From Aspidapion aeneum (lineage: Eukaryota; Arthropoda; Insecta; Coleoptera; Brentidae), in the NCBI GenBank assembly GCA_963576565.1, contig OY755044.1, forward strand, positions 56,658,108-56,722,107: DNA of 64,000 nucleotides, in the 5' to 3' direction. This document shows, piece by piece, positions 37,483-51,858 of the stretch. Each line of letters starts with the position of its first letter. Position 1 is the stretch's first letter. The notes below the pieces were generated by a model that saw only the letters and a list, made by a program, of their open reading frames with translations, was not told the DNA's origin and made no database searches. The position numbers were made by a program, and so were the translations under genes.

Positions 37483-38411
37483 CAGTACAGTCCTGATTAT
37501 CCGAAATAATGTGGACCAAAGTGATTTCGGATTATCGAAATTTTGGTTAATCCGATTTTGTTTTTGTAAAATATTTAAGAATGAAACTACTCTTTTTGCA
37601 TCTCAATAAAAATTTAAAAAAATGTATTCTAGAATTATGTGCTGTTTATTTTCGTCCACTTTTTAAATTTTTTGTGCTCCTTTGGTTTATACGGAAATTT
37701 AAAAAAATAGCCAGCCCACACATTAAAAAAAAACTTAAAAACTTGGTAAATGGAATTTTCTTTTTAGCAAACGGGAGCACATAAAAAGCTTTTAATTTTC
37801 ACATATAAATATTATAAAAATATTTGTCATTTCTGTATGGGCTTGCTAGCAGAAAACTAGCACGCCAATCATTTTTTTAAATATCCGTGGAAACCAAAGG
37901 AGCACAACATTTTTAAAAAGTGAAATTAGCAGATAAAAAGCACATAATTCTGGAATATATTTTTTAAATTTTTATTGAGGTGGACTTGCTAGGTTAGGTT
38001 AGGTTTGATTATGAGTGGTGCGACTGTCGCCCCTCCACTGCGACTCAAGTGGTCTATTGTGGCTCATCCCAACTTAAATATCACCAATACCTATCTCCTT
38101 TATGAAGCAGATCAGTTTGTTTGGTGATACTTCCTCAAGATCTTGAGGCTCTATATGTCCAGGTGGACTTGCTAGGTTTATGGAGGTTTTTTTTGCGTAA
38201 CACTCTGTCGGCTAATAAAAACAATTCGCATTTTAGACCGTCGTATTGCCGTGAAACCCCGATGGGAACCACCTAGCAGTATGGGTGAATCCCAGACGCG
38301 CTTCGTATAATGCGAATTTTTTCGGTTAATCGGGATTTTTGTTTTTAAATAGTTTGTTTCGGATAAACCGGATTTCGTAAAATCGCGATTTGGATAATCA
38401 GGATTGTACTG
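37483..38411. mobile_element. pogo-like MITE, right-arm copy
   Basis: Mirror of 14458-15385, with TA on both sides and one extra base inside. Confidence 0.8.
37996..38160. mobile_element. Short retroposed fragment, right-arm copy
   Basis: Mirror of 14709-14873, flanked by aggtggacttgctaggtt on both sides. Confidence 0.75.
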
Positions 38412-38472
38412 TAGTTAATTTAAAAATTCTTTAAAAAAGGTAACATCTCGGGTAACATTTTTTTAAGTACAA

Positions 38473-38949
38473 TAAACAAGTAGGTATTTTGTGATTAAAC
38501 CAGTGGCTTTAGTTGGATTGCTTCAAATGGTAATAAAACACAAAAAAAAAACGAGAAAGAAAACAAGTATTTTTTGATTCAACCAGTGGTTTTAGTTGGA
38601 TTGGCTAAAATAACAAAACACCAAAAAAAAAAACGAAAAAGAAAACAAGTATTTTTTGGTTAAACAAGTGGCTTTAGTTGGATTGCCTAAAATGGTAATA
38701 AAATACCAAAAAAAACGAAAAAGAAGAAAAGTATTTTTTATTAAACCAGTGGTTTTAGTTGGATTGCCTGAAATGGTAGATAATAAAACTAAAAAAAGAA
38801 CGAGAAAGAAAACAAGAATTTTTTGTTTAAACCAGTGGCTTCACTTGGATTGCCTAAAATGGTAATAAAAAACCAAAAAAAAACGAAAAAGAAAACAAGT
38901 ATTTTGTTAATTAAACCAGTGGCTTTAGTTGGAATGCCTAAAATGGCAA
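38473..38949. repeat. ~83-bp tandem repeat, right-arm copy
   Basis: Mirror of 13920-14396 with the same six units; I saw no unit-number difference between arms. Confidence 0.9.
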
Positions 38950-39561
38950 TAAAACATGAAAATTAAAACAAAATTCTACATCAAAACGAAAACAAAGGTC
39001 ATGCGATGCAATTTCACACATGCGCAAAAATAAAAATATCTATTTTTTTTAAATTTTAATATTTATATTTATTTTTATTTGTATAAACCCAGCATAAGAA
39101 ACTATGGCTGAATACTGGCCAAACAAATCCTGAAGTCAGTCTGCTTTAAAAGTATTGTATTTCAACTACTGGTTTAGAAAAAAAATGTTCAGTCGGCCGC
39201 CCGGCCGACTAGTAGATTTTTAGAATTATGCGCTACCAATAGTCGGCCATCAGAAAAAAAACTAGGTTGGATTATTTTTTTACGATTTTTAGCTTTAAAT
39301 GACTACAAAAATACCTCCCAAATAATATGCAATCTAAAATTTTAGTAATCAGACTTTACAGTTCACTAAAAAATACTATTTCCCACACCACCTACATGTA
39401 GCAAAAATGTTAAACTTTCGTACTTTAAACGAACATAACGTGCACGGCAATTTCAAACTGTCATTTTAAAATGACAGTATTTTCTATTTATATAAAAGCT
39501 CTTGGTATGAATAGAAAAATGGAATAAAAATACATAGGATTAGCGCTGAATTTTCTAATTA

Positions 39562-39733
39562 CAGTCGAACCTTTATAACTCGAACTCAAAGGGGCAACCA
39601 AAACAGTTCGAGTTATGGAGAGTTCGAGTTATAGATATTCGAATGAAACTGGTTAAAATACATATAGAGCAGGGACCACTTATGGGTTCGAGTTATAGAG
39701 AGGTTCGAGTTATAGAGGTTCGAGTTTCAACTG
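39562..39733. mobile_element. 172-bp CTCGAA-type MITE, right-arm copy
   Basis: Mirror of 13136-13307, with TA flanks. Confidence 0.8.
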
Positions 39734-39816
39734 TACATTATTTTTCTTATTTTTTTATAAAAATGACCAAGATGGCCGAGTACCGGTTGGGGGCCGACTA
39801 CTGGCGCATTTACCCT

Positions 39817-40862
39817 GCATATCGTCTTAAGGATGATTTTATTTTCAAGAATACAGAGTTAAAAAAGATTTTTTAGAAAGCTTAGTTTTTAAGAAAATTA
39901 AATAAAGCAAGAAAAATTTTTTTAAATTAATAAAAAAAATTACCTCAATATGCGGACGCCCCTGGTGTGTCGATAATAACTTTAAAACAATTTTGTGACA
40001 AACCGTTTAAAAGAACATTTTATTTTCTTTAAAAAAGGTCTTTTAAGATTTTTCCCTAAAATGCCTGGTTTTTTGAAAACTGAATCAAACTTAAAAAAAC
40101 ATTAAAAACATTATTTTTTTGTGATCTTAAAAAATAACCCCAATTTATACATACCAATTAAGTGCTAACCGTAGACTTGGCCCACTTTGGTGATACATCG
40201 TTTAAAAGATAATATAATTTTCCATAATTAAGTTGATTATGTATACACACTTTCTGTAACCTTTTGAGAAATTGACATAAAACGGAATAATTTCGGTTTA
40301 TTTTGCATATATCATGGAAATACATGGGAAACGGGTGTACTGATAATACTTCAGGGTTCGTATCTCAGCAAGAGTACTACCCAGAGAACTCAGTGATATC
40401 TCAATTTATTGGCTATTAGTTATTCTTTAGTTTATGTTTTTTGCGGAAACCATTTGTCTGACAAAAAACGTACAATAATGCTTTTGTAGGAAACTTTATT
40501 GTCTTCAACTCTTGTATAAAACTTTTTGTTCTAAAATGTACAGGGGCCAAGTAATTTTAAATAAAACCTTTTGGTGCACAGTAAAACGAAGATGACGAGA
40601 GTAGCCCCCCCCCAAGGTCGAAAGCTCAATTTTCTTTAGGACTCCAACGTGAACAACATAATTATGTGAAAATCGCTACAACACCACCTTTGGCAAGCTG
40701 GAGGTAATTTTTTCGCTTGAATGACTGGCCTAGGTGGTTAAGCTTACATATTTTTTGGATGAGATAGAAAGTTTTTGGCTTAAATAAGTTCAATCTCAAT
40801 CTCAATTTAATTTGAAATTATAAATTTACTATTTAGTAATTTTTCTTGAAAAAAAGTTCTTA
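39817..40862. repeat. Degenerate module repeat, right-arm copy
   Basis: Mirror of 12007-13052; no gene. Confidence 0.5.
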
Positions 40863-41025
40863 GGGAACGTCCTTAAATTACCTAACGCAATAATTCAGCA
40901 TTTTTGACACACCCCCTCCCCCCCTCGTAACGCATTTTCAAGAAAAAACACATTAAAAAAGCATTGAGTGTAACGCAAGGCCAAACTCCCCCTCGCCCCT
41001 AGTTACGTAATTTAAGGACAGTCCC
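40863..41025. mobile_element. 163-bp MITE with TAA duplication, right-arm copy
   Basis: Mirror of 11844-12006. Confidence 0.8.
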
Positions 41026-41758
41026 TTAATTTCCCAAGGTCTTTGTCATTACCCACATTCCGTTGTTATCCATTTGTTAAGAAAAAGAATCACTTACCTT
41101 GCAAAAATTTCCTAACATGTGGTAATTTGAGTCTCACGCACTGTAATAACTGTCAAGCACCCGAATTTGCCGAATTATGAAATACAAATTGCCCTCTCTA
41201 GGCACGGGCCCGGCGTTAAGGGGTTTGATTAACTGGACCTCACATCGTAGGAATTTGTCTGACTTTTCACACATGACCAAGAGACGCACGCACAGGTGTT
41301 GGCGTAACGTACCTTGTGAGGACACACGCCAATCCCTCACCGGAGCTGCGAGGTCCGTTGACGTTGTGTTTAGACCTTACTTCGGTACTCTTCATAAAAT
41401 TTTAAAAATCACTTAGATTTTTCCTGGACCACACAACGCATGTGAAAAACAGGAATTTAGCTCCAACAAATTTCTTGAGAGTATCGTAGAGTGCGCTTTT
41501 AGTGTGCATGCGAGTGGACCTAGAAATCATTGTGAGGACCAAACTCTTTGCGTATGTATTGTGTAAATTCAACACACACTTTGGTAATTTTAAAGTCTGA
41601 CCCTTACATCTTCGGTTCTGTTCGGTTTGGTTTGGATACCTAAACGCCCTTGATCAAACGTGTTCATCAAGTGCATTTTTAAATTTTTTATAATAGCATA
41701 GAATTGTCTGATCCTTACAGCATCGTATAGATATTAGGGCCTACTTCATGTCCCATTT
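41026..41758. other. Mirror of 11111-11843, no supported gene
   Basis: Carries the same GGACC-CACA words (for example ggaccacacaacgcatgtga near 41426). Confidence 0.5.
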
Positions 41759-41759
41759 T

Positions 41760-43700
41760 TCTCAAGCCAAGTTTAGAAAAACATTTCCAAACTAGTAAGA
41801 ACCTGTCATTTTGAAATTTGTATTAGAGAACTTGGCTTCACTTTTATCTCAATTCTTTTTACAGAATATCATTTTTGCGTACTTGGCTTTTTTTACATGA
41901 AATGTTTTTATTCCTTTTTTAAAGGATTTGGATAATATTTCAGTTTTAAAGTAGTAAAACATGCGGAATATTGTTTAAAACTTTTTTATTTCATAAGCTA
42001 ATAAACTTTTTCAATGCCTTATTAAAACTTTTGAGGTTTTTCTGAGGGCACGGCAGTGCCTCGCCGAGTTCGCGCTGCATTACCATCTTTACTTGAAACA
42101 TTTCAGCCCATATTTGACCTATCTAAAACTGTACTTCGGAATGAGCTACGAATCTCAAACTTTGTAGACCTTCATAGAGCTAACAACCCCTTCAAGTTTC
42201 ATGGACTTCCCTAAAGTAGTAAAGTAGTTACGAAATTTCAAAAACGTCGAAATTGCCACTCACTCACTGACTCACTCACTCATGTATAGATCATCAAAAT
42301 TCTACTGTACTTCCAGACATGCTACAAAGATGAAATTTGGCAGACTGATAGAAATTATGACCAAACCCCTAACAAAATTCTAATTTACTCCCCTCCCCTA
42401 TACATGTAAAATTATTTAAAAGTAACATTGCCCACTTCCACAAATACTAGGTAGCTGAGCTTTGGCAGACTGATAGGAACTATGATAAAAGTATAAAAAA
42501 CAATTTAAAAACACGAAAATTTTAATTTACTTTACTCCCCTATACATGCAAAATTATGTAAAAGTAACACTGTCCACTTCAGAAAGGCTAGAGAGCTGAG
42601 CTTTGGAAGGCTGATAGGAACTATGATAAAACCATGGGAACAAATTAAAAAATCTCAAAATTTTAAGTAAGACATTGCAAAAGTTTTAAACAATATTCCG
42701 CATATTTTACTCCTTTAAAAATTAAATATTATCCAATTCCTCATATCCAAAAAATTGAAATCATAACAAAAATATTTTAAAAAAAGTCAAGTACGCGAAA
42801 ATAGCAATCCGTAAAAAGAATTGAGATAAAAGTAAAGCCAAGTTCTCCAATACAAATTTCAAAATGAAAGGTTTTTACTAGTTTGGAAAAGTTTTATTAA
42901 ACTTGGCTATTACGGCTGTGAATGACTCTTAGGCACAGTGCTAAATAGAAGTTTGGCTGCAATAGCAAAGTTTAAAAAAACATTTCCTAACTAGTAAGAA
43001 CCTTTCATTTTGAAATTTGTATTGGAGAACTTGGCTTTACTATTATCTCAATTCTTTTTACGGAATGCTATTTTCGCGTACTTGGCTTTTTTTTACATGA
43101 AATAATTTTGTTATGATTAATTTTTTCACAAGGTTTTATTATAGCCTATCAGCCTTTCGAAGCTCAGCTCTCTAGCATTCCTGGAAAAAGACAATAAAAC
43201 GCTTACATAACTTTACATTTATGGGAAAGGCCAGTTTTGCTGTTTTTAAATTTGTTCCTATAGTTTTATCATAGTTCCTATCAGCCTTCCAAAGCTCAGC
43301 TCTCTAGCGTTTCTGGAAGTGGGCAATGTTACTTTGACATAATTTTACATTTATAGGGGAGGGAAATTATTTAAAATTTTGGGGTTTTTAAATTTTTTTC
43401 TATAGTTTTATTATATTTCTAATCAGTCTGCCAAAGCCCAGCTGTCTAGCGCTTCTTGAAATGGGCAATTCTACTTTTACATAACTTTACATGTACCGGG
43501 AAGGGAATAAATTAGAATTTTTTCGAAGGGTTTGATCATAATTTCAACCAGTCTGTCAAAATGCAGCTTTGTAGCATGTCTGGAAGTACAGTAGAATTTT
43601 GATGATCTATACGTGAGTGAGTGAGTGAATGAGTAGCAATTTCGACGTTTTTTTTTTAATTTCGTAACTACTTTACTACTTTATGGAAGTCCATGAAACT
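41760..43700. repeat. Fold-back of the ~140-bp-unit element, right-arm copy
   Basis: Mirror of 9170-11110, with the same internal symmetry. Confidence 0.75.
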
Positions 43701-44239
43701 CGGAGGGTTTATTTTTTAGAAAAGTTGGAAAATCCTAAACATTTTAGGTTTTGGGGAGTCTAGGAGGTTTTTGGGGGTTTTTGCTGCTAAAATTTAAAAA
43801 AACTAATATAATTTTTGTTAGATTTTACATATTTTTGATGCATTTCTGTGTCATTGTGGCTCTAGAGCGTTAACTTGGGAAGGATAAAAAATCTGACCAA
43901 AAACTGACTTGGTAACATCAAGACCGTTAACCTGTGACCTATTCTCAGCTAGAAACCACGGTCAAACTTTGGTCCTCATATTTACCATAATCTACTACCT
44001 ACATTAATATCTAAAGCACCTTAAATAATATGAAGAATAGTAATATTGGCAATATATTTTATAACAGATTTGTTATGTTATGGAAAAAAAACAGATTTGA
44101 GAATTATTTTTTTTAAATAATTATTATCTTTATTGTAATGTCGAATTCCAAAAAATGTCAATTGTCTGTTGTCATTTTTAAGAAAGTTATTAAAAAAAAT
44201 ATATTTTATTTTGACACCCTATATCTAAAAAACAAAACA

Positions 44240-44414
44240 AAATATATATATACCCAGTGGCGCACCTAGGACTTTTTCCTGGTAGGGGGTTCGGGGGGAG
44301 GCCTCATGATGTCGCATTTTGTGCTATTTTATCGTTTTATTTATAAAATATGTGGAAAATACCTAAAAATATATTAGGTTTTGACGGGGGTGGGGCGCGG
44401 CTCAATAAATAATA
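44240..44414. mobile_element. Partial CAGTGGCGcac MITE, right-arm copy
   Basis: Mirror of 8456-8630; starts cagtggcgcacctagg at 44255. Confidence 0.65.
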
Positions 44415-44937
44415 AAATAATGATTGGATTTTAATTTTTTGTTTTGTATTTGATTACTTGATAAGATTTAGCAAATTAATTAAAAGTAATACTGATTTTG
44501 CTCTCGCATGTCTCTTTTTCGAGATATAGATCAAAAACTGAAAATTAAAAAACTGTGCTTTTTTAAAAACACAAGGTCGGTTTTCTCGTCTTTGCAGAAT
44601 CTCGGTGCGATGAGGGATGTTAGTTTTGTGGTTTTTTAAAGAAATTGATTTAAACCGATGGACGGCGACTCTGTCTAGTAGATCAAAAACAAAAATCCAA
44701 AATTTTCTGAGATAGTCCCATTCAAATGTTTAAGGCTATACGCTGGAATGTACCTCGGAAACTACCAAACCAATCTAATCTAAATCTGGTTTTCGTTTTT
44801 AAATAAGAGGGGCTTTCCTATGACTCCCGTAAAAAAAGTAGGGAGGATGTATTCTAAAAACTCGATTAAAAAAAAATAGTTGACTTTCTTATGTTGACAT
44901 GATTCTTTTTACAACTATTATTTTAGAAACAAAATTT

Positions 44938-45069
44938 CGGACTTCCATTGTCTTTATTTATGTAAAGTATCTCTATCCGTTTTCAAGTGTAAACTATTTA
45001 CACTTGAAAATGGTTTGAGATACTAACCAAAACGTCCCATTTAAAATAAATAATGACAATGGAAGTCCG
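44938..45069. mobile_element. 132-bp hairpin MITE, right-arm copy
   Basis: Mirror of 7801-7932. Confidence 0.8.
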
Positions 45070-45279
45070 ATTTTTTTTTCTACTCAATCATAGTCTACGA
45101 GTTTTAAACAAGGAATTACTTTGTTATGGGCTCACTCGTTGGCATCATTTATGTAAAGAAATAACACAAAGACTTGCAGTGTTAACTTGATGAGGAAAAA
45201 AGCTGGAGAGGGCGACATATTCCCCGTTTTGCTCCAGGCGGCCAGTAGTCTAGCGATGCCGACGGCCTTGGCATCATTT

Positions 45280-46608
45280 AAATTACAGCCACCTTTTTCA
45301 ATTAAATATTTAAAAAATTTTAAAATTTATTTATTGGTTCTTCTATAGATACCGATTACACCCAGATAAGAAATTGGAAAAAATGTTGCGATTCCTTAAA
45401 TCTACAGGGTGTTTTATCTTCTTAATTGGCCAAAGCATATCTATGGTTTATGATTTTTCCTGAAAAAATACAAACTTTACAAAAAAAAATACTACTGCTT
45501 AGAAATAAGAACAAGAGGCTTTAAGAAAAAATAATAAAATTGACAAATAATCGCATCAGTGACAATAAATTTTAAAAACCGCCCTTTTTAAAATGTGACA
45601 CACATTTTTCTAATTAGACTAGGTACTTATTCCCACACTTTTACGACACTGGACGCCACTATACAGGGTGCCCCAAATTCAATTTCTTTGGGAAGTCTCG
45701 ACCCTCCCTTCCAAATGTCCAGTAAAAAGGAAAGCGATTTTTTTTAACTCTGCGTTTTGGGAGCGGGGCTTAACTTGCCTAAAAAAATACCTAAAAAAAT
45801 TAAATACTGAGTGATACGTTTCTTTAAAGGAAACTTTTCACTGGCTATTTCACTTTATGACTACAAAAACGATTTGAGCAGAAATTCAAATTTATGAGCA
45901 TCAAAGTTATAGCCCCCCTCCCAAAACGCAGAGGTATATAACACTGCAGGACTAGGTATTCTAATTAGAAAAATGTTCCACAATGTTGGTAACCGACAAG
46001 GTTTTAAACAGTGGAAGGCCAAGGCCCGTCTTGGCCCTACAATGTGACGCCGCTGATGTCATATGCAAGGGGGGGTGTCAGAATGAAAAAAAAAGATATT
46101 TTCCTTAAAGGAAAACATATTTTTTTAATAAAACGTATATTGATGCACACCTTGGGCGCCTCAATAGGACTGCTCTCTTGCCCATATACATATAAGTACG
46201 GCAAAGGCCTCCGCGCACTTACACAAGAATTTTTCTCTTTTGGTATATATACTTCTCAGCCCACTCTAAAATTTTTAAAAGCAATGGACAAAATATTGGA
46301 GCATCTTTTTTCAAAAAAATATAAAAAATCAAAGAGATCACATTTTCAAAATGACGATTTTTTAAATTTATTGTCTTGTACTTTTCTTAAAGCCGCTTGT
46401 TCTTATTTCTAAACAGTAGTAATTTTTTTTTTGCAAAGTTCTTATTTGGAAAAATCATAAACCATAAACACCCTGTAGATTTAAGTAATCGCAATATTTT
46501 TTTAAATTTTTTATATGGGTGTAATTGGTATCTATATAGGAAACAAAAAATAATTCTTTTTAAAATCAAAATTGCAAAAGGTGGCTGGGTTGACATGGAA
46601 AGCCCCAT
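45280..46608. repeat. ~1.3-kb fold-back, right-arm copy
   Basis: Mirror of 6262-7590 with at least two substitutions (agtctcgacc against gtatcgacc; aagaaattgg against aaaaaattgg in the same orientation). Confidence 0.75.
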
Positions 46609-46979
46609 ATAATATAATTATTTTGTTGACCACCTGTGCGTTAACAATCTTGGACATGTGACCTATAAAAATTCGTACCTAGCACACGATGTGAGGTCTC
46701 CCTGTGCCCTGTATCACAAAATCCTATTCTTTTATTATATGATAATTCTGTATAATATAAAACTCTATTTCAATCTTGTATGTGTATAAAATGTTTTTTT
46801 TTTAATAGGCGGCTAAATTGATTAACTTACACACTTAACTAAATCCCAAAACTCCTATTTTACTTTTGTATTTGCATTCATATAATTATAAGGATGCGTA
46901 GGGTAGCTCAATCTTACCTAACCCGAGCCCATGAAGGGTAACAATTTGCTTATGGATGTAAACACTTTTTGACACGTGA

Positions 46980-48255
46980 ATATCTGAGGGCACGGTAGTG
47001 CCCGGCCAAGTTCGCGTAGCTGCTGTACCATCTTTTCTTAAAACATTTCAGCCCATATTCGACCTATCGAAAACTCTACTTCGGAATGAGCTACGAAACT
47101 CAAACTTTGCGCAGTTGTAGATTTTTATAGAGCTAACAACTCCTCCAAGTTTCATAGACTTCCATAAAGTAGTAAAGTCGTTACGAAATTTCAAAAAACG
47201 TCGAAATTGCCACTCACTCATGTATGCATCATCAAAATTCTACTGTACTTCCAGACATGCTACAAAGCTGAAATTTAGTAGACTGATCAAAATGATAACC
47301 AAACCCTTGAAAAAAATAAAAAAAAACTCAAAATTCTAATTTACTGCCCTCACCTATACAAGTAAAGTTATGTAAAAGTTGCATTGCCTTCTTCCAGAAA
47401 CGCCTACAGAGCTGAGCTTTGGCAGATTGATATGAAGTTTGATAAAGTTTTCGGAAAAAATGTGAAAACCCGAAAGTTTTAATTTAGTTCCCTCCCCTAT
47501 AAATATAAAATTATGTAAAAGTAACATTGCCCACTTGGACGGCCGATAGGAACCATGATAAAGCTATAGAAAAGAATAAAATACCTAAAAATTTTAATTT
47601 ACTTCCCTCTCCTATAAATGTAAAGTTATGTAAAATTAACATTGCCTACTTCCAGAAATGGTAGCGAGCTGAGCTTTGGCAGATTAATATGAGCTATAAT
47701 AAAATTTTAGCAAAAATGTAAAAATCCCAAAACTTTAATTTACTTCCCTCCCTTATAAATGTAAAATTTTATAAAGGTAACATTGCCCACTTGGAAGGCC
47801 GATATGAACCATGATAAAACTATAGAAAAAAATAAAAGACCTCAAAATTTTAACTTACTTCCCTCCCTACATTTATAGGTAAAGTTATGTTACATTTATA
47901 GGTAAAGTTATGTAAAACCAACATTGCCCACTTCCAGAAACCCTAAAGAGCTGAGCTTTGAAAGGCTGATAATAACTATGATAAAAATAACACATTGCAA
48001 AAGTTTTGAACAATATTCCGCATATTTTACTACTTCAAAACTTAAATTTTATCAAAATCCTTTAAAAAAGGAGTGAAATCATAACAAAAACATTTCATGT
48101 AAAAAAAGCCAAGTACGCGAAAATGGTATTGCCTAAAAAGAATTGAGATAAAAGCAAAGCCAAGTTCTCCAATACAAATTTTAAAATGAAAGGTTTTTAC
48201 TGGTTTGGAAATGTTTTTCTAAACTTGGCATAGGAGCGGCATAGGGTATAAAAAA
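46980..48255 (-). repeat. ~140-bp-unit element with hairpin end, right-arm copy
   Basis: Mirror of 4615-5890. Confidence 0.75.
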
Positions 48256-49009
48256 TGCGTTCGGCTTGCTGTGAAATAATGATTGATGTCAAGGTATATT
48301 TTGTCCCTCCCCCTATTCTCCACTAATATTTAAAAATAAAAATTTAAATTAACTATATCTTAGCAACGAATAAAGCTCAAAAAAAATATATTTTGCAATT
48401 GATGTGCCGGTTCAAAAAGCTTTTTATCTTTTTAGGACAAAGTTACTATCTCATAAACCAATAAAAATACTTTCAAAAAATTAATTTTTCAAAGTTCAAA
48501 TTTTATTCGTTTTTAAAATAAAAAGCTTTTTAAAATTTGAAAAAAAAAATCTTAAATAACGAAGGAAACAAACTTTCCTAGACTTATAGTTTAATATATA
48601 TTCGGCGTCTCAGACAAGACGATGCCAGTGTGTTTAAACTTTCGAGTGCTCGAGCCAGTCCGCTAGATGGCGCAACAACTTGTAATTTACTCGCATTGCA
48701 CCGCCGCGAGTATTTCATATATAGGAGTTGGTTTTGGTTAAAATTGGCTTACCTGGGTTTGCTGTTCTCTACTGATGACGTGAAACACACAGTGTAAGTA
48801 GGAAAACAACCAAAATCAACTCTTCCCTCTCCTTCTGACACTCGCAAGTTAGGCACACATACCTTTGTGTGAAGTATAAAATTCGTTTTGATTAATATAT
48901 ATAATATTAATAGCCAAAGATTTCGTCTCCATTTTTGATTTGTCTATTTTTTTTAGTTGCCTTTAAATTACTCATTTTTTAAAAGATGTTTAAACTAAAT
49001 AACTAAGTT

Positions 49010-49395
49010 ATGTGTATGTATAAGCTCTTGCTGAGGCCAAAAAAGTGTAGATATGGCACCCTTGCTACAATAGTGTCACAACTCAAAATTGTTGTGTATT
49101 TTAGTTTTGACGGTATTATACCAAATGTGCCATATATGTACGTGCCTTCGCGGTACTACAAACAGCATTGCATGCGACGCCATCCGATCAGAGTCAGTAT
49201 TTCAAACGAACACTCAGTTTTATATGGACGGCATTGTTTAGCCTTGCAGTGGGGCATGCGAATTCTGCCGGAAATGGATACACGCCTTTTGATACACATT
49301 TCCTAATGTCTGCAATAAAAAACGACATACTTTATAATATTTTCTTTAAAAAAAATGTTTTAAACCTCTCTTCACTTACACGTTTAATAATTTAA
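49010..49395 (+). CDS. Possible orphan exon, right-arm copy (weak)
   Basis: Mirror of 3475-3860. Two substitutions relative to the left arm (gttttgacgg against gttctgacgg; gtggggcatg against gtggtgcatg) both change amino acids, so there is no sign of protein-level constraint. I do not recognise a family. Confidence 0.12.
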
Positions 49396-49609
49396 ATTTA
49401 AAAAAATTGTTGTTTGTAAGATCAGTAACGACACATTAATATGTTTTTTTAAATTAATTTTAGAGAAATAGACGTGATTTTAATTCGAGATTTTGTGGAC
49501 TGACCTTTAAGTAGAAAATGAATTTAATGACATAATATAACCTAATTTTAATATTTGCTACAATCCGATGATTATAATATACATACTTATAAAAGGCACG
49601 AGCGAAGCG

Positions 49610-49752
49610 AGGTCCGGTTAGATTTGGTCAGATAAATGCAGGTCAGTTTAGATTGCATTAGACCTAGCGAGGTTAGATCTGGTAAGGTTAAGTTGGATTA
49701 ACATTGATTAACTAAGGCTATGCTAGGTTCGGTCAGGTCAGGTTAGGTTAAT
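49610..49752. repeat. Degenerate TTAGG-type run, right-arm copy
   Basis: Mirror of 3119-3262. Confidence 0.65.
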
Positions 49753-50150
49753 ATAATAACATATTTATTTGTTTGTTGATTGAGTACATTTTTAGATGTT
49801 TCACTCCTATAAAAGCGCATTTTCATTACCTCAAGCGCATCACATAAATTCGCATTTTGCAAATGCAGCATGCCCGGCCTATCGAAAACATTTTTGCTTA
49901 CAGGGTGTTACAAGTTATTTTTAAATACCTGTAAATACATACCATTAAATACCCTCAAACACATAAGGAACAATTTCAAACATCCATTTGTTAGCAATTT
50001 TATACAATAATATTTTCTCAATAGTTAGAGCAGGTGTGGCCAAGTTTTTTATAGTTTTACTATTATATATATATATACATATTTTAGGTTTGTAAATTTC
50101 TTGGGAATGTGGTTCATTAATAAACTAGCAACTTTTAATTTACATTTATT

Positions 50151-50178
50151 GACGTTCCGGTCTAAAGACCGTCTTCAG
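50151..50178 (-). ncRNA. Hammerhead-like core, right-arm copy
   Basis: Mirror of 2694-2721, same sequence, same missing A. Confidence 0.3.
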
Positions 50179-50387
50179 AACCATACATTCATAATCACAC
50201 ATTACATTAATTAAAATTACATACAAAAAACAAATTTAGAAAGACACATCACTATACGAAACATTTTTAAAAATCAATAATTAAATCACTCATTCATATG
50301 ACTATTATTTATACTAATAAAATACTTTAATTTAAAATTTTGTTTAGCAGCGTGATATGTGTGTGTATGGGTGGTGTCTCTTTGTTG

Positions 50388-50395
<8 letters not shown>

Positions 50396-50422
<27 letters not shown>

Positions 50423-50423
50423 C
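50396..50423. repeat. TA microsatellite, right-arm copy
   Basis: A few units longer than the left copy at 2455-2477. Confidence 0.9.
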
Positions 50424-50920
50424 TCGACCGTTGTATCTTGTGACATCCAGCAAAAAGTTGGTTTTTGTGACATCCACTTTAAAACCTGGTGTTATCAAAA
50501 AATAAAAAATATGAAATGTAATAAAAAATATTTTATTTTTAATTCCATAAAAATATTTGTATAAACTCACAAATTTAGAAATACCATTTTTCATATCTTT
50601 GTGGCGTCCATTGTATATACAAAAAATTTTGACGTTGTAACATCCTTAAATATTTTTGTTAACTTGTGACATCCAGCAAAGTTGCCAATGTTTCATAAAA
50701 ATAACGGATGTAACAAGTACCTCTATAAAAATAAGAAATATACACTGGATGTCACGAGGAAACAAATAACAAATAAAATATACAAAGACGTTAGGGACGT
50801 CACAAAAGTGTGCAAATATGTTACAGGTATATGTATGCAAATAAGAAAAATATACACTGGATGTCACGTAGAAGAAAATAACAAATAAAATATACAAGCA
50901 CGTTATTGATGTCATAATAG
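50423..50920. repeat. GTGACATCC-motif repeat, right-arm copy
   Basis: Mirror of 1955-2455. Near 50867 it reads gtcacgtagaag, against gtcacggggaag on the left in the same orientation. Confidence 0.65.
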
Positions 50921-51347
50921 GCTTACAAGATGAATATACGGCAAGGACTAAAAAAATACTCTGCTAATATATGGGCACCTACGCTCACACTAGGTACTTT
51001 AATTATAGTGTACGTGTAAGCTAATATTGTCACGACTATATTTGTGACAAGTGGTATCTCTACCATATATGTCACAAGGTTTGTTATTTAGTGCCCTTGT
51101 GACTGAGGGATTTAGGGGAATATGACAATTAAGTATAAATAATCCACATTTATACATGTATTTTATATAAGAAAACAGATTAACAGGAATAGAGGTTATT
51201 GCTATAAATAATTAAATAATGTAAAAAGAGGTATGCTGGCTGGAGAGAGTTGACCTAGGGGCCATAAGAACTAGACCTTATAGGCCGTAGAGAGTTGGCC
51301 TTATGGGCCATAAAGCGTAACCACCATAGTGAGGTTTTACTTAGGTA

Positions 51348-51459
51348 TGTTAAGTAGGGACCACATTATTTCAGTGGTGTACTGGGTTCGTAGGGACCAC
51401 GTATTTCAGTGGTGTACTGGGTGTGTATAGTAGGGACCACGTATTTCAGTGGTATACTG
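51348..51459. repeat. ~40-bp tandem repeat, right-arm copy
   Basis: Mirror of 1419-1530. Confidence 0.85.
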
Positions 51460-51587
51460 GGTTTTTCACTTGCTAGAGTGATGCCGGTCTATTATCCAGC
51501 ATCGGCTTTTATAGACGAAATTAGTGCAAGCGCAGCAATATTGGTTATTGCTATAGTAAAATGATCCGAATTTAAACTTATTTATGA

Positions 51588-51858
51588 CAGTATAACTAAA
51601 AATACTCTGCCAATATATGGGCCCCTAAGCTCACACTAGGTACCATAGTTATAGTGTACGTGTGAGCTAATATAACTAAAAACTGAAATATATTTTATTT
51701 AACTCCAGACTAAATTACCTTTTGTTTGATACCACACAAGCCATGTTTTGACTTAAACTCAAATTTTTGAAATCTACCCCCACCCTTAAAAAATACAAAA
51801 AACTAAAATGTATTTTGTAAAACTCCGGACTCAATTACCTTTCGTTTGATATCACACA
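51588..51858. repeat. ~115-bp repeat family plus hairpin, right-arm copy
   Basis: Mirror of 1020-1290. The last 11 bases, gatatcacaca (51848-51858), form the left target-site duplication of the adjoining retrotransposon. Confidence 0.8.

Larger units (their letters stand above)
37110..39816. mobile_element. 2.7-kb composite DNA transposon, right-arm copy
   Basis: Mirror of 13053-15758. The terminus here reads agggtaaatatgccagtagt, where the left copy has gtg instead of atg, so the termini differ by one base between arms. Confidence 0.75.
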